Of a DNA stretch of 64,000 nucleotides, positions 1-11,800 are shown piece after piece. The notes beneath the pieces were generated by a model. The model did not search any database. It had not been told where the DNA came from and saw only the letters and a list, made by a program, of their open reading frames with translations. The stretch is from Okapia johnstoni (lineage: Eukaryota > Chordata > Mammalia > Artiodactyla > Giraffidae). Each line of letters opens with the position of its first letter. Within the stretch, counting starts at the first letter, position 1. The position numbers and the translations under genes were made by a program. The stretch lies in assembly GCA_024291935.2 (NCBI GenBank), contig JAGTYA010000026.1, forward strand, positions 8,908,001 to 8,972,000, read 5' to 3'.

Positions 1-690
1 AGAGCAGCAAAACATTTTTTTAAAGAAGTCATCAAGACTGACAATAGATATATGAAAAGATGCTCAACATCACTAATTATCAGGGAAATGTAAATTTAAA
101 AAAACACTATTAGATATCACCTCACTTCATTTACAACAATGATTATCAAGGGGACAAAAAATAATAAGTATTGTTAAGGATGTGGAAAAAGGGAACCTTT
201 AACATTGGTGGTGGGAATGTAATTGGTGCAGCCACTATGAAAAACAGTGTGGAGATTCCTCAACAAAATTTAAAATAGGGCTATCATATGATTCAGTAAC
301 CCCACATCCATGTATACATCTGAAGAAAATTAAAACTGTATATTGAGGAGATAAATGCACTCCCGTTTTGACTGCAGCATTATCAAAATAGCCAAGATAT
401 GGCAACAAACTAAGCGGGTGTTAATGGATAAATGGATTTTAAAAAATGGTCTATATGTACAAAAGATTATTACTCAGCTAAGAAAAATAGAAAATCCTGC
501 TATTTGTGACAACACGAATTGACCTGTAGGACATTATGCTAAGTCACCAGAGATAAAAATAGAATACTATATGATGTCACGTGTATGTAACATTTCAAGG
601 AGCCAAACTCATAAAAATAGAGAGTATCATGTTGTAACCAGGTTTGTGAAAAAGATGTTCAAGGGCACAAACATGCAACTATAGATAAAT
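1..690 (+). mobile_element. old L1, degenerate ORF2 end and 3' UTR
   Basis: The stretch follows the end of L1 ORF2 in sense orientation: the coding trace of an [13 protein letters not shown] segment near 50-75, then a trace of the cysteine/tryptophan-rich C-terminal region near 180-260, and later the L1 3' UTR. Stops and indels are frequent, so the copy is old and dead. It enters from beyond the left edge. Confidence 0.7.
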
Positions 691-1104
691 AAGTTCTGGA
701 GATCTAATGTACAATATTCTGATTATCATTAATAATAATGTACTATAAATTTTAAATTTATATTAAAAAGTTTATTATTCACTTTTCATGAAGAAATAGA
801 AATGCTGAATAGTCCTTTACCTATTACATAAAATAAATGGGTATGCATAGTTATACATCTTCCTACAAAGAAAATTGCAGGTACTTTCACTGGAAACTTT
901 CACCAAATATTTAAGGAAGACCAAATTCCTATTTTACACACATTTCTTCGGGAATAGAAGAGGAGAGAAGGCTTCCTAACATTCTCTGTGAGGAGTAGCA
1001 TTATTCTGATACGAAAAGCAGATGAAAGTAGAAGAAAAGTGATCTAGAGATCAATAGCTTTCATTAACATGGATGTGAAACTTCTTGCTAAAGTATTTAA
1101 AAAT
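691..1104. other. AT-rich stretch, nothing recognised
   Basis: I see no exon, SINE or young L1 here. It is AT-rich intergenic sequence downstream of gene 1, possibly ancient repeat decayed beyond recognition. Confidence 0.5.
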
Positions 1105-1395
1105 CAATTAAAATAATATTTATTTTTTATTTTTATTGGAGTACAGTTGTTTCACATTGTTGTGTTAGTTTCTACTGTACAGCAAAGTGAATCAACTTTA
1201 CATATACATATATCCCCTCTTTTATGGATTTCCTTCCCATTCAGTTTACCACAGTGCCCTGGATAGGGTTCCCAGAGCTATACAGTTCTGTTCTCAACAG
1301 TTCTCTGCTTTATACATAGTATCAATAGTATATATGTCAATCTTCACTTTATACATAGTATCAATAGTGTATATATGTCAATTCCCACTATGTTG
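1105..1395 (-). mobile_element. old L1 3' UTR, antisense
   Basis: Antisense L1 3' end of an older artiodactyl type: a T-rich start, then the complement of the usual 'tgctgtacag' and 'caactatact'-like 3' UTR words. It ends in a small tandem repeat (1,308-1,388, period about 39) built on 'ctttatacatagtatcaata'. Confidence 0.65.
1308..1388. repeat. two-copy tandem repeat, period about 39 bp
   Basis: Two neighbouring copies share 'ctttatacatagtatcaata' followed by a 'tatatgtcaat' end. It lies inside the antisense L1 fragment and is a local duplication. Confidence 0.7.
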
Positions 1396-1606
1396 TTTTT
1401 AAAAGGTCATCATACCCTGAACAAGTAGACTTATTCTAGTGGAAGGTTAGCTTAACACTTTAAAATGTATCCGTTTTGACACTGGTCAGAATGGCTATTG
1501 TGGAGAAAAGGGAACCCTCTTGCACTGTTGGTAGGAGTGTAAATCAGTATAGCCACTATGGAGAACAGTATGGAGATTCCTTAAAAAACTAGAAATAAAA
1601 CTACCA

Positions 1607-2280
1607 TCAGTCAGTTCAGTCGCTCAGTCGTGTCCAACTCTTTGTGACCCCATGGACTGCAGAATGCCAGGATTCCCTGTCCATCACCAACTCTCAGAGC
1701 TTGCTCAAACTCATGTCCATCAAGTCAGTGATGCCATCCAACCATCTCATCCTCTGTCATCCTCTTGTCCTCCTGTCTTCAATCTTTCCCATCATCAGGG
1801 TCTTTTCCAATAAGTCATTTCTTTGCATCAAGTGGTCAAAGTATTAGAGCTTCAGCTTCAGCATCAGTCCTTCCAATGAATATTCAGGACTGATTTCCTT
1901 TAGGATTGACTGGTTGGATCTCCTAGCAGTCCAAGGGACTCGCAAGAGTCTTCTCCAACACCACAGTCCAAAAGCATCAATTAGTAGGTGCTCAGCTTTA
2001 TTTATGGTCCAATTCTCACGTCTATACATGACTATTGTAAAAACCTTGGCTTTGACTATGTGGACTTTTGTTGGCAAAGTAATGTCTCTGCTTCTTTTTT
2101 TTTTTTTTATTAAATTAGTTTATTCATCTCTTTTTTAACTTTACAATATTGTATTGGTTTTGCCATACAATGACATGAATCCGCCATGGGTGTACATGTG
2201 TTCCTCTTCTTTTTAATATGCTGTCTAGGTTGGTCATAACTTTTCTTCCAAGGAGAAAACGTCTTTTAATTTCACATCTG
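1607..2280 (-). mobile_element. BovB (RTE) 3' fragment
   Basis: Read on the minus strand it encodes the C-terminal part of the BovB reverse-transcriptase polyprotein, including [15 protein letters not shown] and LMLKLKL-like segments, with frame damage. It is inserted in an L1 and is itself interrupted by a short L1 3' end at about 2,100-2,205. Confidence 0.85.
2100..2205 (-). mobile_element. short L1 3' end inserted in BovB
   Basis: Antisense poly-A tail (T run) followed by the young L1 3' UTR ('acaatattgtattgg', 'catgaatccgccatgggtg'). BovB sequence continues on both sides. The short word 'cttcttttt' at 2,091 and 2,206 is a plausible target-site duplication. Confidence 0.75.
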
Positions 2281-2522
2281 CAGTGACCCAACAATCCCAC
2301 TATTGGAGATATACCTTGAGAAAAACGTAATTGAAAAAGACACATGTACCCCAATGTTCATTGCAGCATGATTTACAACATCCAGGATATGGAAGTGACA
2401 GATGAATGGATAAAGAAGCTGTGGTACTTATATGCAATGGAATATTACTTAGCCATAAAAGCGATGGATTTGAGTCAGTTCGCATGAGATGGATGAACCT
2501 AGAACTTGTTATACAGAGTGAA

Positions 2523-2734
2523 AGAAAGAAGTGAAGTCACTCAGTCATGTCCGACTCTTTGTGACCCCATGGACTGTAGCCTACCAGGCTCCTCCATCCA
2601 TGGAATTTTCTGGGCAAGAGTACTGGAGTGGGTTGCCATTTCCTTCTCCAGGGGATCTTCCCAACCCAGGGATCGAACCTGGGTCTCCCGCATTGTGGGC
2701 AGATGCTTTACTATCTGAGCCACTAGGGAGTCCC
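2523..2734 (-). mobile_element. Bov-tA SINE with 12-bp target duplication
   Basis: Antisense Bov-tA, a tRNA-Glu-like SINE: 'cactcagtcatgtccgact' at the start and 'gagccactagggagtccc' at the end. The 12-bp word 'atacagagtgaa' flanks it at 2,511-2,522 and 2,735-2,746, so the borders are firm. Confidence 0.92.
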
Positions 2735-3159
2735 ATACAGAGTGAAGTAAGTCAAAAAGAGAAAAACAAATATTGTATATTAATGACATATATGGAATCT
2801 AGGGAAAATGGTACTGATGAACATATTTGCAGGGCAGGAATAGAGACACCGACATAGAGAACACACTTGTGGATACAGTGGGCAAAGGGGAGGGTGGGGC
2901 AAATTGAGAGTAGCACTGAAGCATATACATGACCATATAAAATAGATAGCTAATGGGAAGTGGCTGTATAACACCAGGAGCTCAACCCGGTGCTCTGTGA
3001 CAACCCAGAGAGATGGGATGATGAGGGAGTAGGAGGGAAGTTCAAGAGGGAGGGGACATGGGTGTAGGTACGGCTGAATCACATTGTACACAGAAGCCAA
3101 CACAACATTGTGAAGCAATTATAATCCAATTAAAAAATAAACCAAAAAAAAAACAACCA

Positions 3160-3399
3160 GTGTAATTCACCACTTACAGAGACTAAAAAAGAAAATAACT
3201 GTATGTTCATTTCAATATATTTAACAGTCTATTGGAAAAGGCAAGGAGCTATAGAATGTGAAGTGAACATGGACAAAGGGTGCACTGCTGGAGACCTAGA
3301 AATCTTTTTAAAATAGATAAGTGAAAACTCCTTCTTTGCTATCTAACACTCTTGGCTTTGTATGAAGATGCTAGTATTTTGATCCCTCAAATGAGGAGA
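3160..3399. other. unique spacer
   Basis: No feature recognised between the L1 tail and the SINE fragment. Confidence 0.4.
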
Positions 3400-3410
3400 T
3401 TTTGAGGTAC

Positions 3411-3509
3411 TGCTGCTAAGTCGCTTCAGTCGTGTCTGACTGTGTGACCCCATAGGCGGCAGCCCACCAGGCTCCGCCATCCCTGGAATTCTCCAGGCAA
3501 GAACACTGG
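3411..3509 (-). mobile_element. truncated Bov-tA-type SINE with 11-bp target duplication
   Basis: About half of an antisense Bov-tA unit, starting 'tgctgctaagtcgcttcag'. The 11-bp word 'ttttgaggtac' occurs at 3,400-3,410 and 3,510-3,520. Confidence 0.88.
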
Positions 3510-3762
3510 TTTTGAGGTACATGGACCCAAAATAATTCTGGAATCCTGCCAAGTGACAGAGACTTGAGCCTCCAAGGTAAAAATCAAATGGACTAGTAGA
3601 GAATCACAATGTGACAATGAAACTGTATTTGTGGACCATCTGTTATATCTGATTTCATACTTTATTCTCATTAAATTTCTGTCCATGGTAATAAGTCAAG
3701 TCCTTTGTAAGTTATATGTGCCCAACAAGTATTTTCAGAACTAACAATTGAATAAAACTCTT

Positions 3763-4543
3763 TATTAAAAAATTAATTTATTTATTTTCATTGGAGGCTA
3801 AATACTTTACAATATTGTAGTGGTTTTTGCCATACATTGACAAGAATCAGCCATGGGTGTAGTAGTGAGAGTGGGCACCCTTGTCTTGTTCCTGACTTTA
3901 GGGGAAAAGATTTCAATTTTTCACCATTGAGGATAAATGTTTGCCGTGGGTTTATCATATATGGCTTTTATTATGTTGAGGTATGTTCCTTCTATTCCTG
4001 CTTTCTGGAAGGTTTTTATCATAAATGGATGTTGAATTTGTCAAAGGCTTTCTCTGCATCTATTGATATAATCATATGGTTTTTATCTTTCAATTTGTTA
4101 ACGTGGTGTATCACATTGATTGATTTGCGAATATTGAAGAACACTTGCACCCCTGGGATAAAGCCCACTTGGTCATGATGTATGATCTTTTTAATATGTT
4201 GTTGGATTCTGTTTGCTAGAATTTTGTTAAGGATTTTTGCATCTATGTTCATCAGTGATATTGGCCTATAGTTTTCTTTTTTTTGTGGCATCGTTGTCTG
4301 GTTTTGGTATTAGGGTGATGGTGACCTCATAGAATGAGTTTGGCAGTTTACCTTCCTCTGCAATTTTCTGGAAGAGTTTGAGTAGGATAGGTGTTAGCTC
4401 TTTTCTAAATTTTTGGTAGAATTCATCTGTGAAGCCATCTTGTCCTGGGCTTTTGTTTGTTGGAAGATTTTTTGTTACAATTTTGATTTCTGTGCTTGTG
4501 ATGGGTCTGTCAAGATTCTCTATTTCTTCCTGGTTCAGTTTTG
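3763..4543 (-). mobile_element. internally deleted L1 with 13-bp target duplication
   Basis: On the minus strand this joins the reverse-transcriptase region of L1 ORF2 (complement of 3,860-4,543, with readable NYRPISLMN and DQVGFIPG segments) directly to the last part of the 3' UTR (3,763-3,860). Both pieces have the same orientation and the rest of ORF2 is missing. The word 'gaataaaactctt' at 3,750-3,762 and 4,544-4,556 shows it is one insertion event. Confidence 0.88.
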
Positions 4544-5082
4544 GAATAAAACTCTTAATAAAATGTCAATTGTTTTAAACAGCCTATAACATGGGTGATT
4601 TTTCAAATTATAGCATGTTTTCACATATATGAATGCCCGTCACAGTGTGCCCTCAACCAAAGTGAGACAATAATTTGTTAAATCTGCTGTTTTTAAAATG
4701 AAAACTTATATTGCAAACTGGTTTGTCTTTTCTTGATTACTATTTGTCTTTTAGTAATTACTATTAATTAGAAAAGCTTTTCTTATTAATTAGCCATGAC
4801 ACTAAGAATACAACTTTTAATTTGTAGTGATTTTATTTAATGCACATACATTTTAAAAATTGCTTATCCTATATTTGCCATTCAATATTCATAACTTAAA
4901 AGAATTTTAAATTATATATGCTAACTATTGAAAACATGAAGAGAGAAAATTACAAAGAGAAAGTAATAATCATTTAAAATTTCACCATTAGAAGGCCAAT
5001 ATTCTTATTTCAATGAATGTATTTCCACATATCACATAATCCTTCTATTTGCAGAGATTTATGATGTCAAATGTATCATGTC

Positions 5083-5125
5083 TTATGTATATATATACAT
5101 ATATATATATACACACATATATATT
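5083..5125. repeat. TA/CA-rich microsatellite
   Basis: Alternating 'tatatata' and 'acacatatat' words. It is a simple repeat, likely length-variable. Confidence 0.8.
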
Positions 5126-5282
5126 AGTATCTGTTTCTGGATTTCTTTTGATGTTTGGTTTCATATCCTATATTGTTCTGTACATTTATGGACAGTTCAC
5201 CATATGCTGTTCCACACTTCAAGCAGTCACATACTAATTCCATGACATTCCTCTGCTTTTGAATTATCTTGTTTATTAATAA

Positions 5283-5288
5283 TTTATT
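5283..5288 (-). promoter_or_regulatory. candidate polyadenylation signal of gene 1
   Basis: AATAAA on the minus strand, about 510 bases after the proposed stop codon. The same hexamer in the same local context occurs in the paralogous flank at 44,871-44,876 and 52,090-52,095. Such hexamers are common in AT-rich DNA, so this is weak. Confidence 0.3.
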
Positions 5289-5795
5289 GATAGATCTTAA
5301 ACTTTTTCAACTACTTTCCCTAAATATTGAACTGTTCATGGAACATGTACCAAGAAATTATATATTTAAGTGAATACTAAGGCAATAATTATAAATTAGA
5401 TTCAATTTTACAGTATATTTACTTGCTACTTTGTAGATATAAAGTAAAACTCCAAGTTTTGTTCATCATATTTTTCCTTTCCTCCCTGGTCAGTCATAAA
5501 ACCTCCTTAAAATTTTGTCACTTTTATGAAGAAATCTTCCTCATTTACTTTTCTTGAGAATGGTTTCCTGGAGAAACAAAATAGAAAGAACAAATCAACC
5601 AGCCAATTAGCAAATAAAAATAAACATTAAAAAAGAGAAAAACATGAAAATAAGTTCAAATGCCCTCCCTGCACAAGTACAAACTGAACTTCTAACCATC
5701 AACTTCTTATAATATAATAAAATCCATAGGGTTGACATTCATGCTGGAAAAGGCTTTGCAGACTGAGCAGACCCAAGAAAACAGTTTGAAAATTG

Positions 5796-5823
5796 CTACT
5801 CACACTTGGGTCTCTTTAGACCT
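5796..5823 (-). CDS. SLC22A9-like: gene 1 probable exon 10 (last 8 residues and stop)
   Basis: After exon 9 the frame needs an exon in phase 2. On the minus strand 'ttggtcag' is followed by a short open stretch that completes the lysine codon and reads GLKRPKCE then TAG. It aligns with the better-preserved candidate of gene 2 at 52,857, from which it differs by an internal loss of about 25 bp. Human relatives have a tail of about 20 residues, so this copy would be shortened. The assignment rests on position, phase and paralogue similarity only. Confidence 0.42.
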
Positions 5824-8800
5824 CTGACCAACAACACCTTTGGAAAGCCAAGAGGTAAACTGAAAATCTAAGGGCACTCCCCATCTGTTGTGGGTTGAAT
5901 TATGTCTTTCCCAAAATTCATACACTGAGGTCATAACTCTCAGCATCTCAGAATGTGAAATTGCCATATTTGGAAACAAGAATTTTGCATATAAAATTAA
6001 TTAAGATGAGGATATATTGGACTAGAATGGGCCCTCTAATCCAATATGATTGGTATCTTTATTCAAAGGGAATATTTGGGCACAGAGGTGTGCCAGGGAT
6101 GTGTCATGTGTAGATTGGAGTTATGCTGCCACAAGCAAAGGAGATACCAGAAACCAGGAGAGACCTGGAACAAACACTTCCCTAGAGTCTACAGATGGGG
6201 CATGACCCTTCCAACAACTTGAGCTCAGACTTACAAGCTAGATAACTGTGAGGCAATCATTTCTGTTAAGTCACTGACTTTGTGAACCACGATTATGGGC
6301 GCCAAGTCACTAACATACCACTTTTCCTTTTGTTGTTGCTGTTGTTTTGTTTCGTTTTTTTTGTTTGTTTGTTTTTTTAATACATTTATTTATTTTAGTT
6401 GGGGGCTAATTACTTTACAATATTGTAGTGGTTTTTGCCATACATTGACATGAATCAGCCATGGGTTTACATGTGTTCCCCATCCTGAACCCCCCTCCCA
6501 CTTCCCTCCCCATCCCATCCCTCTGGGTCGTCCCATTGCCCATGAGCATTTGTCTCATGCATCGAACCTGGAATGGTGTTCTGTTTCACATATGATAATA
6601 TATATGTTTCAATGCTATTCTCTCAGAACGTCCCACCCTCACCTTCTCCATCAGAGTCCATAAGACTGTTCTATGCATCTGTGTCTCTTATTCTGTCTCA
6701 CATATGGGGTTATTGTTACCATCTTTCAAATTCCATATATATGCGTTTGTATACTGTATTGGTGTTTTTCTTTCTGGCTTACTTCACTCTGTATAATGGG
6801 CTCCAGTTTCATCCATCTCAATAGAACTGATTCAAATGTATTCTTTTTGATGGCTGAGTAATATTCCATTGTGTATATGTACCACCGCTTCCTTATCCAT
6901 TCGTCTGCTGATGGACATCTAGGTTGCTTCCATGTCCTGGCTATTATAAACAGTGCTGCGATGAACATTGGGGTACATGTGTCTCTTTCAATTCTGGTTT
7001 CCTTGGTGTGTATGCCCAGCAGTGGAATTGCTGGGTCGTATGGCAGTTCTATTCCAAGTTTTTTAAGGAATCTCCACACTGTTCTCCATAGTGGCTGTAC
7101 TAGTTTGCATTCCCACCAACAGTGTAAGAGGGTTCCCTTTTCTCCACACCCTCTCCAGCATTTATTTCTTGTAGACTTGTATGGAAATATAAAAAACCTC
7201 GAATAGCCAAAGCAATCTTGAGAAAGAAGAATGGAACTGGAGGAATCAACCTGCCTGACTTCAGGCTCTACTACAAAGCCACAGTCATCAAGACAGTATG
7301 GTACTGGCACAAAGATAGAAATATACATCAATGGAACAAAATAGAAAACCCAGAGAATAAATCCACGCACCTATGGACACCTTATCTTCGACAAACCTCG
7401 AATAGCCAAAGCAATCTTGAGAAAGAAGAATGGAACTGGAGGAATCAATCTGCCTGACCTCAGGCTCTACTACAAAGCCACAGTCATCAAGACAGTATGG
7501 TACTGGCACAAAGATAGAAATATACATCAATGGAACAAAATAGAAAACCCAGAGAATAAATCCACGCACCTATGGACACCTTATCTTCGACAAAGGACAC
7601 CTTATTTTCTCCATTTATACAATGGAGAAAAGGCAATCTCTTTAACAAGTGATGCTGGGAAAACTGGTCAACCACTTGTAAAAGAATGAAACTAGAACAC
7701 TTTCTAACGCTATACACAAAAATAAACTCAAAATGGATTAAAGATCTAAACGTAAGACCAGAAACTATAAAACTCCTAGGGGAAAACATAGGCAAAACAC
7801 TCTCCGACATAAATCACAGCAGGATCCTCCATGACCCACCTCCCAGAATATTGGAAATAAAAGCAAAGATAAACAAATGGGACCTAATTAAAATTAAAAA
7901 CTTTTGCACAACGAAGGAAACTATAAGCAAAGTGAAAAGACAGCCTTCAGAATGGGAGGAAATAATAGCAAACGAAGCAACAGACAAACAATTAACCTCA
8001 AAAATATACCAGGAACTCCTGCAGCTGAATTCCAGAAAAATAAACGACCCAATCAAAAACTGGGCCAAAGAACTAAACAGACATTTCTCCAAAGAAGACA
8101 TACAGATGGCTAACAAACACATGAAAAGATGCTCAACGTCACTCATTATTAGAGAAATGCAAATCAAAACCACAATGAGGTACCATTTCACTTTTCTTAT
8201 TTTAAAATATATTTTGTCAGTTTCTATTTTCCTGATACCAATCTTTCCATTACTTGTGGCAGTAAACTGTCTGACTCTTACAGGCACATACATAATATTA
8301 ATTATCTTTTCAAAGAGAATCATTAACTCTATGTGATCTTCCTAACATTATTCCTTCACATTTGTTTCCCTGTCATATACTAGACTTTTATGGATCCGAG
8401 GACCATGAAACACCATCAGGAATGTGTGTCTCTCATGAGGGCAGGTAGGATGTGCCCTCACAACAGAGATAATTACCATCACTTCAGCACTAAAACTACC
8501 AATAAGAACAGGGCAGAGGGAATCTCTGCAGTCTAGACTGGGACACACAGTGGATAGAAAAGACCCTTCTTCTCATGAAGGCAATGACCCGACATAGAAG
8601 TATCCCTGGCAAGGCTCAGTGATCTGAAGGACCCAGGCAATGTGTTGCCTTTCTCACCTACAGATTCAAAGCACACAGTCCCTCCCAGGGGTTGGTAGCA
8701 GGTTACTCACTTATTTTCCACATCCTGGATGGTGTCAGGCAGAGGCAGATGTCTGGTTTCAGGTTGGAGAAGGACGAGAAGACCAGCAATGATGGGACAC

Positions 8801-11800
8801 ACTCCATAGATGATCCAGGGCAGAGTGGGTAGATACACCACTAGGGTCATCAGCAGGGGAGCCAGTGCTGCCCCACACCTACTAGCCATCATATCTATGC
8901 CTGCAGCTTTTGCTCTAAATGATGATAAGTAATAATTTTTGTAATAATTCAGTAAAAATCTGCACTTGTAATTTATGATCTATTATTTTGACATGATTAT
9001 GGAAGACAATAAAAGACAATTATTAAATACTCAGGTTTGATGACAAACACTTATTTTTGCAATTTGCTCTGTGATTTTCCAGCTGTCTTTGTCAGGGTCA
9101 AAGTGTGAAAGACCCATTGTCATAAGTAAACAGAATGTTACACACTAGACCTATTCTAACAAATGGCCCAAAAGGTTAATGAAATGAAGCACTGAAGTAT
9201 TGCTTAGGACAGTGCATGGCCTAAAATCAGCTTTTCCAATAAACTGTGGCTATAATTGCTGTTAGCATATCACTAGTACAGTTAAAAACAGTTGCTTTAT
9301 AGTTAACATTTCCTATTATGCTTATTCCCGCAACAACCATCAGTTAGCTGGGAAAGTTTTTGGGGGGTGGTTGCAGAGCATTCGTAAACTCATATACCTG
9401 ACAAGAGTGGGGAGGAGTTCAAGAAAGTGGACAGAAATACTGGTCTGAGAGGCAGCAACACAGCCCATTCCCACACTTGCCAAAGTCACACGCACGGTCT
9501 GCATTTCTGGGGACAAGAAGATCAGAGAGATTAAAATAACAAATTTAGTCAGGGGGGAAAAAATCCTACTGCTTTGCCTGTATGTTTGAAATATATTGTA
9601 GGAAACTGTACAGTGGCAGTGATCATGAGATGGCTGAACAAATGAAAAATGTAAAATTATCAATATAGGCAGTAAAAAGTACATAAAGGTATCTGGATTA
9701 ATTGTAGCAAATCTCTTCACATAGGTGAGATCTACCAGAGAAGCAGAAGAAAAAATGAATCTGGCAGAAATTTGCTTTTACTTATTCAGTCCAGTACTTG
9801 TTATATCCTTATGGTAGAAGGTAGGACCATCATGCAGTCAATTCCTGAATCTAAGGCTCAGCTCAACCTTGAGGACTTTACGATTAAAGTGCAGAATTTA
9901 AAGTTATCAGTCACCCTGGTGTACCTGGGAATTAGCAGATTTTAATAAGGTGAGACTTTCATTGATAAAATCAGAAAAGTCCCAGGTAAACCCAAATGAG
10001 TCAGTCAACCTAGAGCAAATACAGCATTGCCATGCGGTAAGCTTGACACCAGAGAGCACTAGAAGGACAGGATTAATCTCTGAAAGGACAGGCAGAAGAT
10101 CTAGATCTAGATCAATTTTAGTCTTGAAGGAAAGGAAACCTACTAGGAAAAAATGGAAGAATGGAAACCTACTAGGAAAAAAAATAAGTCAAAATTTGTT
10201 GCTGTTGTTGTTTAGTTGCAAAGTCATATCTGACTCTTTTGCAACCCCAAGGACTGTAGCCCCCCCCCCCCCAGGCTCCTCCATCCATGGGATTTTCCAG
10301 GCAAGAATACTGGAGTGGGTTGCCATCTGTTTTTCCAGGGGATGTTCCCGACCCAAGGATAGAACCCACGTCTTCTACATTGGCAAGCGGGTTCTTTACC
10401 ACTGAGCCATCAGAGAAGTCCCAATTCAAAATTAGGGAAACACTTGTTCCCTATGTTCAAATGTTTAAAGAATCAATTTTCTGAGCAATATAAAAAGAAA
10501 TCTAATTATAACTATATAATATTGGAAGCAAACTTTACTGTAAGGCAGTAATCCTGCATCATTAATGATATTCTGAGGAGCAGGGTTCACCAATCTATGA
10601 GGATGTAAAGTAAATTTCTGCATTGGGAGGTGGCAAAACATTGTGCCCACTAAGTTTTTCCTAGTCATTACATAACATCATTCTATTAACATATGAAATA
10701 ATCTAACAGGGAATTGACAAGGGTTTTAATATGCTTAAACTCTTCTTCTTGCTGTATACTCTTTCACTACTTGAAGAAGAGGATTTTTTTTTCATTTCCT
10801 GGAAGACTTCCATAAGCAAGAGATGTAGTTATGGTGACTTAACCCCACAGTCACATGTGGATACATAGATATGGGAAAGTAGACCAGTCACCAAAGCTGG
10901 CAATGAGGAGCCCAGAGGGGGTGACCATATCGTGTCCTCACCTGGAATATAATTGCAAGACCTTGCCCCTCCATGTTTGTTATTAAAAGAGTGAATGAGT
11001 GTATGTGTGCTCAGTCATGTCTGACTCCTTGTGACCCCATAGATCTGTAGACTGCCGGGCTTCTCTGTACATGGGGTTTCCCAGGCAAGAATATTGGAAC
11101 GGGTTGCCATTTCCTCCTCCAGGGGATCTTCCCTACCCAGGGATTGAACCTGCATCTCCTGTGGCTCCTGCTTTGTCAGACAGATTCTTTACCACTGAGC
11201 CACCAGGGAAGCCCAAAAGAGTGAATGGGTGAAGAGAAAGTGAACAATTTCTGTTCTGGAGAAACTGTCTGAAATAAATGGTATTAGTTTCCAACATTTC
11301 CATAATGGAGTGAATGTAAACATATGCCTGATTTTTCCCTCACTGACATGTGACTCATTTCTCAACAACTTATTAACAGAATTTCTCATTAACAGTCATA
11401 TTGGTTTGGGGGAATACTTAGCCTTTAATTAGGATCTCTCTTTAATCCTGGCTTCCAACAAGTGTGATCAACTGCAGTCCCTGAAGGAGTAGAAAAAGAC
11501 CATTCTTTTTCCCAGAGCCCAGTATTCTCTCACCTTGGGGCACAAACGTGTTGGCAAAAATGGAAAGTCCCACTAGGAACATGAGAAGCGTCTGGGTTGG
11601 TCGACGGCCCATGTGATTCAATACTGGAGGTATAAGACATCGTGTTAAGCCAGTGAGAGCTCCAAAGATGACCTGGAACAGGAATATGTTGCTCCCAAAG
11701 TGTTGTAGATTGATGAAAATGCCAAAAAAGGGTACTGTGGTTCCAAATCTGTAGTAAATGAAAGAGGAAAGACAGAAGCAATAAAATTTAGAGCCCAGAT

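Larger units (their letters stand above)
1478..3150 (+). mobile_element. L1 3' end, split by nested insertions
   Basis: L1 ORF2 C-terminal sequence and 3' UTR in sense orientation at 1,478-1,606 and again at 2,281-3,150. The first part stops in the 'aactaccat' region of L1 and the second resumes at 'ccaacaatcccac', so it is one element interrupted by a BovB at 1,607-2,280. The second part is split again by a SINE at 2,523-2,734. It ends in an A-rich tail near 3,150. Confidence 0.8.
4557..5795. other. 3' flank and probable 3' UTR of gene 1
   Basis: AT-rich sequence with no young repeat except a TA/CA microsatellite near 5,083-5,125. From about 4,560 to 5,700 it resembles 44,500-45,300 and its duplicate 51,730-52,520, so it belongs to the segmental duplication that carries the two SLC22A-like genes. 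The 3' UTR of gene 1 should lie in its right part. Confidence 0.55.
9507..11533. other. intron 7 of gene 1
   Basis: Two antisense Bov-tA SINEs are the only repeats recognised. The rest resembles gene 2 intron 7 (54,721-56,255). A short direct repeat 'ggaaacctactaggaaaaaa' occurs near 10,135 and 10,164. Confidence 0.6.

Noticed and set aside
1308..1388. regular short repeats that could suggest a CRISPR array
   Set aside because: Two copies only, in an L1 of a mammalian genome; no repeat-spacer pattern anywhere in the window.
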